Positions 1-6,969 of a DNA stretch of 14,724 nt are shown in pieces. Origin of the DNA: JAGLTZ01 sp023135015 (GTDB lineage: Bacteria > Blakebacterota > Blakebacteria > Blakebacterales > Blakebacteraceae); the NCBI GenBank assembly GCA_030631625.1, contig DAOVKT010000058.1, positions 1-14,724 on the forward strand. The letters run 5' to 3'. The translations under genes and the position numbers were made by a program. The stretch's first letter is position 1. Every line of letters starts with the position of its first letter. The notes beneath the pieces are model-generated. The model saw only the letters and a list, made by a program, of their open reading frames with translations, was not told the DNA's origin and made no database searches.

Positions 1-857
1 AGGTCAAGCATCCAGACTACTATGGCTGGAAGAAGCATCTCTTCCAACCCCCGGCAGATGAGCGAGAGAGCATCCTTTTCGAAGACTTTGTCGAGGTCTA
101 CCTTAATCAACTGACGGGTAAGCCCAGGTTTGTTGAAGCACGCCGGCGCAAGGTTCGAGCTCTTCTTTATGGTCCATACAACCGACCCGGTGCTGACAAG
201 TTCCGGGGTGGGAACGGTGGGAGTGCTTGGAGGGGGTTCAAGGGATTCCAGCTGCACGAAATCACACCGGCGAGGGTGCGGGAGATGCTTACTATCCTTC
301 AGCAGGAGGAGGCCTCCAACTCCTCCCTACGAAACTACAAAACAGCCTTGTCTCAGATATTTAAGTACGCTCTGATAGACGGCCAGGAATTCCCCGGTAA
401 AGAGTTCATCACTGCGAATCCCGTCAAGGCACCTGGCATTCCATGTTACAAGGTTCCACCCAAGACGGTTACCTGGCTGAAGCCGGAGGAATGGAAACGC
501 CTTGCTGAAGCCAGCGTGGAGCCACCTGACAGTTGTGAAGATCCCCTTCACTTGAGCATTCTTGTAGAGTTCTTCTGTCTCACCGGCTGTAGGAAATCTG
601 AGCTGACCGAACTGCCGTGGAGCGAGGTCTATAAGCCAACGAAACGCTATCCGAATGGGTACATCAAGATTCCGGCCAACAGACGGAAGAATGAAATTGA
701 TCTAATCGTGAAACTGAGTCCGCGTATGAGTAATATTTTAAAGCGTCAGGAACGTCTGTACGGTCGGGAGGACCCGGTCTTCCGGGGCAAGAATGGGGCA
801 GCGTACGGAGATTTGACGTATAGGAAGCGTTTGGACAATGCGGTCGTGGATGCATGA
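1..857 (+). CDS. Tyrosine recombinase (phage-type integrase), 5'-partial, ended early by in-frame TGA
   Basis: Site-specific recombinase of the tyrosine integrase family, which cuts and rejoins DNA at attachment sites. The reading frame (first full codon at base 3) is open from the left edge, so the gene starts outside the window; an ATG at 276 is internal. An N-terminal SAM-like core-binding region is seen (FEDFVEVYLNQL, then a helical stretch with SSLRNYKTALSQIFKYAL). The catalytic domain begins with box I, TGCRKSELTELPWSEV, with the catalytic Arg codon at 591-593, and continues to a beta-hairpin region with ANRRKN that may supply the catalytic Lys. A TGA at 855-857 stops translation before box II and the Tyr nucleophile, so this product alone should not be a working recombinase. 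The frame resumes directly after it. The codons look more AT-rich than those of the genes to the right, which fits acquired DNA. Family assignment is firm; activity is doubtful. Confidence 0.85.
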   Translation, partial: VKHPDYYGWKKHLFQPPADERESILFEDFVEVYLNQLTGKPRFVEARRRKVRALLYGPYNRPGADKFRGGNGGSAWRGFKGFQLHEITPARVREMLTILQQEEASNSSLRNYKTALSQIFKYALIDGQEFPGKEFITANPVKAPGIPCYKVPPKTVTWLKPEEWKRLAEASVEPPDSCEDPLHLSILVEFFCLTGCRKSELTELPWSEVYKPTKRYPNGYIKIPANRRKNEIDLIVKLSPRMSNILKRQERLYGREDPVFRGKNGAAYGDLTYRKRLDNAVVDA

Positions 858-1130
858 TTGTCTTCGGAAGACAATCCTGGCGTTGAGAGACTGAAGAGGA
901 TAACTACCCGGACATTCAGGAATACGATGGCGACTAACGCCGCGCGCGCTGGTGTCCCCCCAATACAGATTCAGGCCATGGGTGGGTGGGAGAACCTCGA
1001 AATGGTCTGGCGCTACGTGAAGGCAGCCGAGGAGGACGAAGTTGCAGAAGGACGGGATCAATTTTATAAATATATTGAAGCAAATCAGAACAAGGCAGCG
1101 AAGGTTGTGGAAGCAGCTGACAGCCCATGA
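858..1130 (+). pseudogene. C-terminal remainder of the same tyrosine recombinase, after the in-frame stop
   Basis: This is the direct in-frame continuation of the recombinase beyond the TGA at 855-857. It holds the missing catalytic parts: box II reads TTRTFRNTMA (family form TPHTFRHTMA), with the Arg at 918-920. The usual His is replaced by Arg (CGG, 909-911). Next comes GGW, with Trp at 987-989 in the His/Trp position, and WRYVK with the probable nucleophile Tyr at 1014-1016. It ends with a normal TGA. A TTG at 858 could in theory restart translation, but no ribosome binding site is visible, so I read this as the detached 3' part of one disabled gene. The alternatives are a sequencing error or a strain-specific nonsense mutation. 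TGA is used as an ordinary stop by many genes here, which argues against general recoding. Confidence 0.75.
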
Positions 1131-1181
1131 AAAGTGAAATACAAGTGAATTCAGACTCATCCACCAATTACCCTGATCAGC

Positions 1182-1210
1182 ATGACACTTGTATCTCTTT
1201 GATATACAAT
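1182..1210 (+). promoter_or_regulatory. Sigma70-type promoter of tRNA-Arg(CCT)
   Basis: A -35 box ATGACA (1182-1187, 5 of 6 to consensus) is followed by a 17-base spacer and a -10 box TACAAT (1205-1210, 5 of 6). Transcription would start near 1217, a few bases before the tRNA 5' end at 1225. The position and near-ideal spacing fit a stable-RNA promoter. It lies in the 94-base gap after the broken integrase, which holds nothing else I recognise. Confidence 0.65.
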
Positions 1211-1224
1211 AGGTTAGATTATCT

Positions 1225-1301
1225 GGCCCTATAGCTCAGGTGGATAGAGCAGCGGTTTCCTAAACCGCGAGTCGGGGGTTCGAGTCCTCCTAGGGCCGCC
1301 A
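1225..1301 (+). tRNA. tRNA-Arg, anticodon CCT
   Basis: A complete cloverleaf is visible. The acceptor stem GGCCCTA (1225-1231) pairs with TAGGGCC (1291-1297), followed by discriminator G and an encoded CCA (1299-1301). The anticodon stem GCGGT/ACCGC encloses the loop TTCCTAA, giving anticodon CCT at 1259-1261, which reads the arginine codon AGG. The T arm GGGGG-TTCGAGT-CCTCC is canonical with one G-T pair. The tRNA lies 94 bases after the recombinase remnant. tRNA genes are common integration targets, but no duplicated tRNA end that would mark an attachment site is seen in the window. Confidence 0.95.
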
Positions 1302-1316
1302 ATACTCAGCTTGGTG

Positions 1317-1349
1317 AGGCATAGTGACGGATAAGGCATAGTAACGATT
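1317..1349 (+). repeat. Short imperfect direct repeat, 17-base period
   Basis: AGGCATAGT occurs at 1317-1325 and again at 1334-1342. Each copy is followed by a similar stretch (GACGGAT and AACGATT). The two copies lie between the tRNA-Arg(CCT) 3' end and the start of the next gene. They could be a protein-binding site or a chance tandem duplication; no function can be assigned from sequence alone. Confidence 0.4.
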
Positions 1350-1358
1350 GAGGAATTC

Positions 1359-1991
1359 ATGATTCGAAACCGCAGGATAAATCCAGGAATACTTTCTGCA
1401 GCTCTCTCTGCCGGGCTGCTTGTTGCAGTAATATCCATTCCTGCGCCTGCCCGGGCGCAGATGATATCGAAACCGTATATAGCTGTGTTCGGCGGCCAGT
1501 CCCAGGGCAACTGGTCTCACGGTATCGGATCGCAGTCACTCGACTGGCGCGGGCTGAAGGCGGTGGAGGTGGGGTTTGAGGTGTTCGGGCTGACCCTGAG
1601 CCCCGGATTAATGGCGGTCGACAATATCCAGTGGAGCAGTGCGGATGGGAACGTAACCTATAATCTGCAGTACTCAGCGATATATCTGAATCTGGGTGCA
1701 CGTGAGGAAATGGGGCTCTACTTCGCCGGTGGACTGAACTTCACGTTCTGGGACGTTCTCCCGCAGTCGGTCGGTGCCGACTATTCTCTGGAGGCCAACG
1801 GCGAAATTGGATTCCAGGCATTTCTCGGGTTCATTATCAGTCTTGATGTGATTCCACTGAAGTTCATGTTGGAAGCCGGATACGGGCAGTTCAACGGAGA
1901 CGCGAAATCGCTGCCCGGTGTTCCACCTACCTTCAACCAGGTATCCAGCACCGGTCCGATCGTAAGGTTCGGGATCGGCTTCGGCAGGTAG
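1359..1991 (+). CDS. Exported protein, probable outer-membrane beta-barrel
   Basis: A 210-residue protein of no family I can name. It opens with a basic segment (MIRNRRINPG), a hydrophobic stretch from about residue 11 to 27, and a signal peptidase I-like site, ARA|Q after residue 33. The mature part has many short alternating strands rich in Gly and aromatic residues (for example NVTYNLQYSAIYLNLGAR, GLYFAGGLNFTFWDVL, FMLEAGYGQF, IVRFGIGFGR), typical of small outer-membrane beta-barrels. It does not end in the usual C-terminal Phe or Tyr. The ATG start is supported by GAGG at 1350-1353. It stands between tRNA-Arg(CCT) and purD, with only 13 bases to the purD ATG, so it may be co-transcribed with the purine genes. 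It may be a diderm envelope protein of unknown cargo. Confidence 0.7.
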   Translation: MIRNRRINPGILSAALSAGLLVAVISIPAPARAQMISKPYIAVFGGQSQGNWSHGIGSQSLDWRGLKAVEVGFEVFGLTLSPGLMAVDNIQWSSADGNVTYNLQYSAIYLNLGAREEMGLYFAGGLNFTFWDVLPQSVGADYSLEANGEIGFQAFLGFIISLDVIPLKFMLEAGYGQFNGDAKSLPGVPPTFNQVSSTGPIVRFGIGFGR

Positions 1992-2004
1992 GGATGGCGG
2001 CTTG

Positions 2005-3291
2005 ATGAAAGTTCTGGTTGTTGGATCGGGCGGCCGGGAACACACGCTGGTCTGGCGCCTTGCCCGCTGCCCCTCGGTTACATCAGTAATAGCCGCTCCC
2101 GGCAATGTCGGGATGTCACCCGATGCAGAACTCAGGGCAGTGGCAGTTGATGACCTGGACGGAATGGTCTCACTGGCGAGGGAAGAAGAGGTGGATCTGG
2201 TGGTGGTGGGCCCGGAGATACCTCTTACTCTCGGGCTCGCAGACCGCGTAAGGGAGGCCGGGATCCCCTGCTTCGGACCGGGGGCCGAGGGAGCGCGCCT
2301 TGAAGGCTCGAAGGCGTGGGCGAAAGACCTCATGAGCCGCGCGGGTATTCCGACTTCCGGCTACCGGACCTTCACCGATTACGGCAAGGCAATCGCCTTT
2401 CTGGAAAAAGGGGAGGGTCCGATTGTAGTGAAGGCCTCCGGACTGGCAGCGGGTAAAGGGTCGATCGTGTGTGCCGATCGCCAGGAGGCGAAGGAGACCG
2501 TACGGGCCATCATGGAGGAGAAGAGGTTCGGCGAGGCGGGGGATACGGTCGTCATCGAGGAGAAGCTGGAAGGTGAGGAGGCCTCGATCCTGGCGATTAC
2601 AGACGGCCGCGTACTGATGCCCCTGGTCGCAAGCCAGGATCACAAGGCCGTGGGCGAGGGGGACACGGGTCCCAATACGGGTGGGATGGGTGCCTACGCT
2701 CCGGCTCCGGTCGTTACCGGTGAGTTGATGGTAAAAGTCAATACCAGGGTTATGCAGCCATTGCTCGATATTCTTACCACGGACGGCATCGATTACCGTG
2801 GGGTGATTTACGCAGGGCTGATGATCGATGACGAGGGAGATCCCTGGGTCATCGAGTTCAACTGCCGGTTCGGTGATCCGGAGTCGCAGGTGGTGCTTCC
2901 TCTGGTTGAGGGCGATCTGGCCCGGGCGCTGCTGGATGCGGCCAACGGTGATCTGGATCCGGCTGCGCTCTCAATAGCAGGAGGAGCCGCCGTCTGCGTG
3001 GTGCTGGCCTCGGGAGGGTATCCGGACTCATACGAGAAAGGGTTCCCGATACACGGACTGGGACAGGAAACCGCCCGGGAGAATCTGATCGTATTCCATG
3101 CCGGCACCGCCGAGCGCGAAGGGGATATCGTGACGGCCGGCGGACGTGTTCTGGGGGTCACCGCTCTGGGTGATGATATTGCCTCGGCGGTTGATCTGGC
3201 CTACAGTGGATGTGCCGGGATTGATTTCGAAGGTGTCTACTACAGGCGCGACATCGCCTGGAGGGCGCTGGCGCGTGGGTCCGGAAACTGA
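2005..3291 (+). CDS. purD: Phosphoribosylamine--glycine ligase (GAR synthetase)
   Basis: PurD catalyses the second step of purine synthesis: ATP-dependent joining of glycine to 5-phosphoribosylamine, giving glycinamide ribonucleotide in the cytosol. The 428-residue product is full length for the family. Diagnostic motifs appear in order: GSGGREHTL near residue 8, GPGAEGARLEGSKAWAK near 91-107, the ATP-grasp loop VVKASGLAAGKGSIV (141-155), GPNTGGMGAYAP from 222, and the metal/ATP-site segment EFNCRFGDPES (284-294). The ATG at 2005 is preferred over an in-frame TTG at 2002, because the protein then begins MKVLVVGSGG as in the family. It is followed after 10 bases by purE, the usual purine-gene pairing, and probably shares its transcript. 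Confidence 0.96.
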   Translation: MKVLVVGSGGREHTLVWRLARCPSVTSVIAAPGNVGMSPDAELRAVAVDDLDGMVSLAREEEVDLVVVGPEIPLTLGLADRVREAGIPCFGPGAEGARLEGSKAWAKDLMSRAGIPTSGYRTFTDYGKAIAFLEKGEGPIVVKASGLAAGKGSIVCADRQEAKETVRAIMEEKRFGEAGDTVVIEEKLEGEEASILAITDGRVLMPLVASQDHKAVGEGDTGPNTGGMGAYAPAPVVTGELMVKVNTRVMQPLLDILTTDGIDYRGVIYAGLMIDDEGDPWVIEFNCRFGDPESQVVLPLVEGDLARALLDAANGDLDPAALSIAGGAAVCVVLASGGYPDSYEKGFPIHGLGQETARENLIVFHAGTAEREGDIVTAGGRVLGVTALGDDIASAVDLAYSGCAGIDFEGVYYRRDIAWRALARGSGN

Positions 3292-3301
3292 AAGGAACGG
3301 T

Positions 3302-3748
3302 ATGCCCAAGGTCGCGATATTGATGGGCAGCAAGTCGGATTCCCCGGCCATGGAGAAGGCAGCCGGGGTGCTCGATGATTTCAGTATAGAGTACGACCTC
3401 GAAGTGATATCAGCCCACAGGACCCCGGAGAAAATGGTCGAGTTCGTCCGTGGTGCCGCTGAGCGTGGAGTGCGTGTATTTATCTGCGGGGCAGGACTGT
3501 CGGCTGCCCTTCCCGGGGCGGTGGCGGCGCATACCGATCTGCCGGTGATCGGGGTTCCTCTGGATGCAGCGCTGGATGGACTGGACAGCCTCCTATCGAT
3601 CGCCCAGATGCCGCCGGGTGTGCCGGTAGCCTGCGTAGGTGTAAACAACGCCCGCAACGCGGCATACCTGGCGATAAGCATCCTCGCGCTCCACGATGAA
3701 GCGATCGCCGAGTCTTGGGCAGCATTCCGTGAGCAGCAGCGCAGCTGA
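3302..3748 (+). CDS. purE: N5-carboxyaminoimidazole ribonucleotide mutase (PurE)
   Basis: PurE converts N5-CAIR to CAIR in purine synthesis. The 148-residue product starts at ATG 3302, 10 bases after the purD stop; in-frame codons upstream overlap purD and lack family similarity. Visible motifs are MGSKSDSPAM (8-17, the GSxSD substrate loop), SAHRTP (37-42, with catalytic His39), and GLDSLLSIAQMPPGVPVA (93-110), all typical of the class I mutase. One deviation: the phosphate/substrate loop reads GAGLSAALPG (63-72), while the E. coli-type sequence is GAGGAAHLPG, so a usual His is Ala69. The tail NNARNAAYLAISILAL is the normal end of the fold. No purK is present in the window. Identity is secure; the effect of Ala69 is unknown. 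Confidence 0.94.
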   Translation: MPKVAILMGSKSDSPAMEKAAGVLDDFSIEYDLEVISAHRTPEKMVEFVRGAAERGVRVFICGAGLSAALPGAVAAHTDLPVIGVPLDAALDGLDSLLSIAQMPPGVPVACVGVNNARNAAYLAISILALHDEAIAESWAAFREQQRS

Positions 3749-3752
3749 ACTA

Positions 3753-4913
3753 ATGCATCCCGATGAGGAGGGGATGCAGCGGGCTGCAGAGGTGATGAAG
3801 TCGGGGCTTACGATAGCCTATCCGACAGAAACACAGTACGGTCTGGGGACCGACGCCCTGAACCCGGAAGCGGTCACAAAGCTTCATGGCATAAAGGAAC
3901 GGCAGGAGAATGGCCCCTTCCTGGTGTTGGTCGAGGGAAGGGAAGCGGTTGGCAGCATCACAGAGAAGATACCCGGACCTGCCGAAGTTGTGGCCCGAAC
4001 CTGCTGGCCCGGGCCGGTAACGCTTCTGCTGCCGGCAAAGCCCGGTCTGCCACAGCAGATTGTAGGTGAGGAGGGGCTGGTCGCGGTCCGTGTCTCGAGC
4101 CACCCTGTGGCCCAGCGCCTGCCCGCCCTCCTGGGTGCTCCAGTCATATCGACCAGCGCCAACCTTACCGGACGTGATCCGATCATGGATCCCGCCGACA
4201 TTGCAGAGACCTTCACAGATCGGCTGGCACTTGTTGTGGACGGCGGGGTTATGTCTCCCGGTCCGCCCAGTACGATCGTGGATGGACAGAGTGTGCCGCT
4301 CAGGATTGTCAGGGAAGGAGCGGTAACTGCGAACAGCCTTGCAAGGAGAACGGGGCTGGAGGTTGAAGGGGGCAGCGCAGTACCGCTCGTGCTGCTTGTA
4401 TGCACCGGCAACGCCTGCCGGAGCCCGATGGCTGAAGGTGTGCTGAAGACGCTGCTGCGCGAGAGGGGTATGGATAAGGAAGTGGATGTGGTCTCTTCGG
4501 GAGTGGCCGCTGTGAGCTGGGGTGCTGCAACCGAGGATGCCCAGATGGCTGCATGGGAGGAAGGAATAGACATCTCGGCCCACCGGCCGCGGCAGCTGAC
4601 GCCTCAATTAACAGATGAGGCCGATATCATTCTCGTAATGAGCGAACACCACAGGAGCCGCATCGCCCTGATCGACCCCCACGCCCGGGAGCGCTCATTC
4701 ATTCTCAAAGGCCTCTCTGCCGAATTGAAAGGACGCCGCACGTCCGGGTACCGTAAAATAGAGGACCCGATCGGACGTCCCCGCACCTTTTACCGGAAGG
4801 TCCTGAAGGAAATGCGCGGTGAGCTGAGAAAGAGCCTTGATGCATTGGTAGCATATGCATCAGAGAGACGCGCGCGGGTCGTGGCTGCAGGTACCGGTGA
4901 GGTGGAGCCATGA
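3753..4913 (+). CDS. Fusion of TsaC/Sua5 threonylcarbamoyl-AMP synthase and low-molecular-weight (YwlE-like) phosphatase
   Basis: A 386-residue two-domain protein. Residues 1 to about 200 are a YrdC/Sua5/TsaC domain, which makes threonylcarbamoyl-AMP from Thr, bicarbonate and ATP for t6A37 in ANN-reading tRNAs: YPTETQYGLG (23-32), KER (48-50), WPGPVTLLLP (85-94), STSANLTG (133-140) and PSTIVDG. Residues from about 211 are an LMW protein phosphatase: P-loop CTGNACRSPMAEG with Cys217 and Arg223, and IEDPIGR with probable general acid Asp338. The middle of this domain resembles Bacillus YwlE (protein-arginine phosphatase), but the YwlE Thr of CTGNTCR is Ala221 here, so substrate preference is open. 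The start is uncertain: ATG 3753 (4 bases after purE), GTG 3729 and ATG 3696 are all in frame and none has a clear ribosome site. The stop overlaps the next ATG (ATGA, 4910-4913). Confidence 0.9.
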   Translation: MHPDEEGMQRAAEVMKSGLTIAYPTETQYGLGTDALNPEAVTKLHGIKERQENGPFLVLVEGREAVGSITEKIPGPAEVVARTCWPGPVTLLLPAKPGLPQQIVGEEGLVAVRVSSHPVAQRLPALLGAPVISTSANLTGRDPIMDPADIAETFTDRLALVVDGGVMSPGPPSTIVDGQSVPLRIVREGAVTANSLARRTGLEVEGGSAVPLVLLVCTGNACRSPMAEGVLKTLLRERGMDKEVDVVSSGVAAVSWGAATEDAQMAAWEEGIDISAHRPRQLTPQLTDEADIILVMSEHHRSRIALIDPHARERSFILKGLSAELKGRRTSGYRKIEDPIGRPRTFYRKVLKEMRGELRKSLDALVAYASERRARVVAAGTGEVEP

Positions 4914-6007
4914 TGGTCGGGGAGAGGCCTCTTGACCGCATCGGTCTGCTGCGCAGCGATGCACTGAGCGATACGATTCTGAGTCTCGCCGTTGCCACCG
5001 CCGCGAAACATTACAATAGAGCAATCCAGGTAGAACTGATCTGTGATAGTGCGTTTACACATCTTCTGACGGCCCATCCTGACATCGATGACGTTTTGGC
5101 TGATCCGGGCGGCTCCTCCTCGAATCTGGCACGCCTGCTGAAGAGCCGCGGCTACGATGCTCTTCTGGTGCTTCGCCCCAACCTGCGCAATGCCTGGGCT
5201 GCCTTCCGTGCGCGCGTGCCACTAAGGGTGGGAACCGCCTTCAGGGCATACGGGATGCTTTTCAACGTGCGCTGGTACGGTCACCGGAAGAGGAACGAGC
5301 GACACGAGATTGAGTACAACCTGGAACTGCTTGAGCGCCTGACCGGTATGAGCCCCGGTACTCCTCAGAATTATCTGCCTCCCCCGCCCGAGGATGAGGC
5401 CCATGCACGCGCGCTGCTGGAGGAGGGAGAAATCAGTTCCGATCAGCCTCTTGTGGCCATCCACCCGGCCGGCAGGACACGCTCCGGCGACCGGCACTCA
5501 TCACTGCCGTGGCCGATCCACCACTTCGTAACCTTAGCCGAACTGCTGAGGGGTGAGGAATATCAGGTGATTGTAACAGGTATGGCCGGGGATGCGGGGC
5601 TGACCTCGCAGATTGCGGCCGTACCCGGTGTAGTCGATCTGACCGGCCGTACGACGCTGGGCCAGCTGGCATGGGTGCTCAAAGAGTGTGACACGATAAT
5701 AGCCAACAGCACCGGGACTCTCCACCTGGCGGCCGCTGTGGGTACAAAAGTGGTCGGCATATATCCTCCTGCCGGTTCCAACAGCCCCACCCGATGGGGA
5801 CCATACGGGCCCGGCCATAAAGTGTTCGTCGGGCCTGCCGAGGATTGCGGTCAACATGAGTGCACGTGGGAGGAATGCCCGGCGTATAATTGTCTGGAGA
5901 AGGTTTCTCCCGAGAAGGTGTTCGAAGTGGCTGAGGGTATAATTGCCCAGTCTCCACTGCGCACAAGATGGGAGGGCTCCACTTCCACCCCACGGCCCGG
6001 ATCATGA
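4910..6007 (+). CDS. Glycosyltransferase family 9 (heptosyltransferase-like)
   Basis: A 365-residue GT9 (GT-B fold) enzyme of the WaaC/WaaF type, expected to move a sugar from a nucleotide-activated donor to lipopolysaccharide core at the cytoplasmic face of the inner membrane. The N-terminal acceptor half has IGLLRSDALSDTILSLA (11-27), matching the family's loop with its conserved Asp (here Asp21). The C-terminal donor half has ANSTGTLHLAAAVGTKVVGI (265-284), the GT9 sugar-nucleotide signature, then NSPTRWGP and a Cys-rich tail (Cys313, 318, 323 and 328) often seen in these proteins. The start overlaps the upstream stop by ATGA, with GAGG at 4899-4902; a second ATG follows at 4913. The stop overlaps the next start in the same way. 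The exact sugar cannot be told from sequence. Confidence 0.9.
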   Translation: MMVGERPLDRIGLLRSDALSDTILSLAVATAAKHYNRAIQVELICDSAFTHLLTAHPDIDDVLADPGGSSSNLARLLKSRGYDALLVLRPNLRNAWAAFRARVPLRVGTAFRAYGMLFNVRWYGHRKRNERHEIEYNLELLERLTGMSPGTPQNYLPPPPEDEAHARALLEEGEISSDQPLVAIHPAGRTRSGDRHSSLPWPIHHFVTLAELLRGEEYQVIVTGMAGDAGLTSQIAAVPGVVDLTGRTTLGQLAWVLKECDTIIANSTGTLHLAAAVGTKVVGIYPPAGSNSPTRWGPYGPGHKVFVGPAEDCGQHECTWEECPAYNCLEKVSPEKVFEVAEGIIAQSPLRTRWEGSTSTPRPGS

Positions 6008-6969
6008 GCCGCTATCCCGTTTTCGACCCTTCGGGGCTCAAAACCAGGCCCCTCTCCGAACGGAGCAACAGGGTGTCGGTCACTGACTTCCTGCCCCTGC
6101 CGCAGCCGCAGCCTCGTGAATTGGTTGAAAAACGTCTCCCGGACATCCTGAACGGCAAGGCGCTGAAGGATTTTGCACGCAGCGTCCGTCTGGCGGGGGA
6201 GAGGGGGCGGCCGGTGATATGGATGATGGGGGCGCATGTCATCAAGGTGGGGTGCTCTTCACTGGTGATCGATCTGGCGGAGCGGGGGATAATCTCGTGC
6301 GTAGCCACCAACGGTGCCGGGATGATCCACGATTTCGAGATCGCGCTGATAGGCGCTACCAGCGAGGATGTGGCTGACAACCTGGAACGTGGCGAGTTCG
6401 GTATGTGGCAGGAGACAGGGTCGCACCTTCACGAAGCGGCCCGGCGGGCACAGGAGGACGGGCTCGGCTACGGAGAGGGGGTGGGGCGCTACATCGACGG
6501 GCTTGACCCGCCTCACAAGGAAGCGAGTCTACTCTGGCGGCTGTGGAAGGCGGGGGTGCCTGTCACAATCCATTCAGCCATCGGTACCGATATAATCCAC
6601 CAGCATCCGGAGATGGATGGGGCTCTGGTGGGCGCCCTCACATACCGTGATTTTTTAATCTTCACGGCGCATGTAGCGGACCTTGTTCCCGGCTCTGTGG
6701 TTTTGAATGTGGGATCGGCTGTGCTGATGCCGGAGGTATTTGTCAAGGCACTGGCCATGGCCAGAAACGCAGGGCACGAGGCCAGAGGGTTTCACTCCGC
6801 GAATTTTGACATGTATGATCACTACCGTCCGCGGGTCAACGTGGTTGCGCGTCCCACGGTCTCCGGTGGGACCGGACATGTTTTTCTTGGACAGCATGAG
6901 GTGCTGCTTCCCACCCTTTATGAGTTGGTCGTGGCAGAACCCGCCCCCTTTGAGGACGATCTGGAATGA
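6004..6969 (+). CDS. Conserved cytosolic protein, distantly deoxyhypusine synthase-like
   Basis: A 321-residue protein without signal peptide or membrane segment. Strongly conserved-looking blocks include RPVIWMMGAHVIKVG (69-83), SLVIDLAERGIISCVATNGA (86-105), IHDFEIALIGATSEDV (108-123) and FGMWQETG (132-139). The C-terminal half has a VPVTIHSAIGTDIIH block (185-199) and VVLNVGSAV (232-240). The order of a glycine-rich half, a VTxxG-like element and an 'IPVFSPALTDG'-like segment recalls the Rossmann-type deoxyhypusine synthase fold, but I do not see the active-site lysine region of true eukaryotic or archaeal enzymes. I would call it a DHS-family-like protein of unknown reaction. Start ATG 6004 overlaps the GT9 stop (ATGA); an earlier in-frame start at 5968 lies inside GT9 and is less likely. 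It sits between envelope genes and is probably translated by coupling. Confidence 0.6.
   Translation: MSRYPVFDPSGLKTRPLSERSNRVSVTDFLPLPQPQPRELVEKRLPDILNGKALKDFARSVRLAGERGRPVIWMMGAHVIKVGCSSLVIDLAERGIISCVATNGAGMIHDFEIALIGATSEDVADNLERGEFGMWQETGSHLHEAARRAQEDGLGYGEGVGRYIDGLDPPHKEASLLWRLWKAGVPVTIHSAIGTDIIHQHPEMDGALVGALTYRDFLIFTAHVADLVPGSVVLNVGSAVLMPEVFVKALAMARNAGHEARGFHSANFDMYDHYRPRVNVVARPTVSGGTGHVFLGQHEVLLPTLYELVVAEPAPFEDDLE

Noticed and set aside
855..857. TGA in the recombinase as a recoded (Trp or selenocysteine) codon
   Set aside because: TGA ends several intact genes in this window (for example 3746-3748, 4911-4913 and 6005-6007), and no selenocysteine insertion hairpin is evident just after it.
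1305..1318. Terminator hairpin after tRNA-Arg(CCT) (CTCA with TGAG)
   Set aside because: Only four base pairs and no T-run follow.
3750..4607. Minus-strand open frame (285 codons) opposite the TsaC-phosphatase gene
   Set aside because: Rich in His, Pro and Cys with no family pattern; a shadow of the + strand gene.
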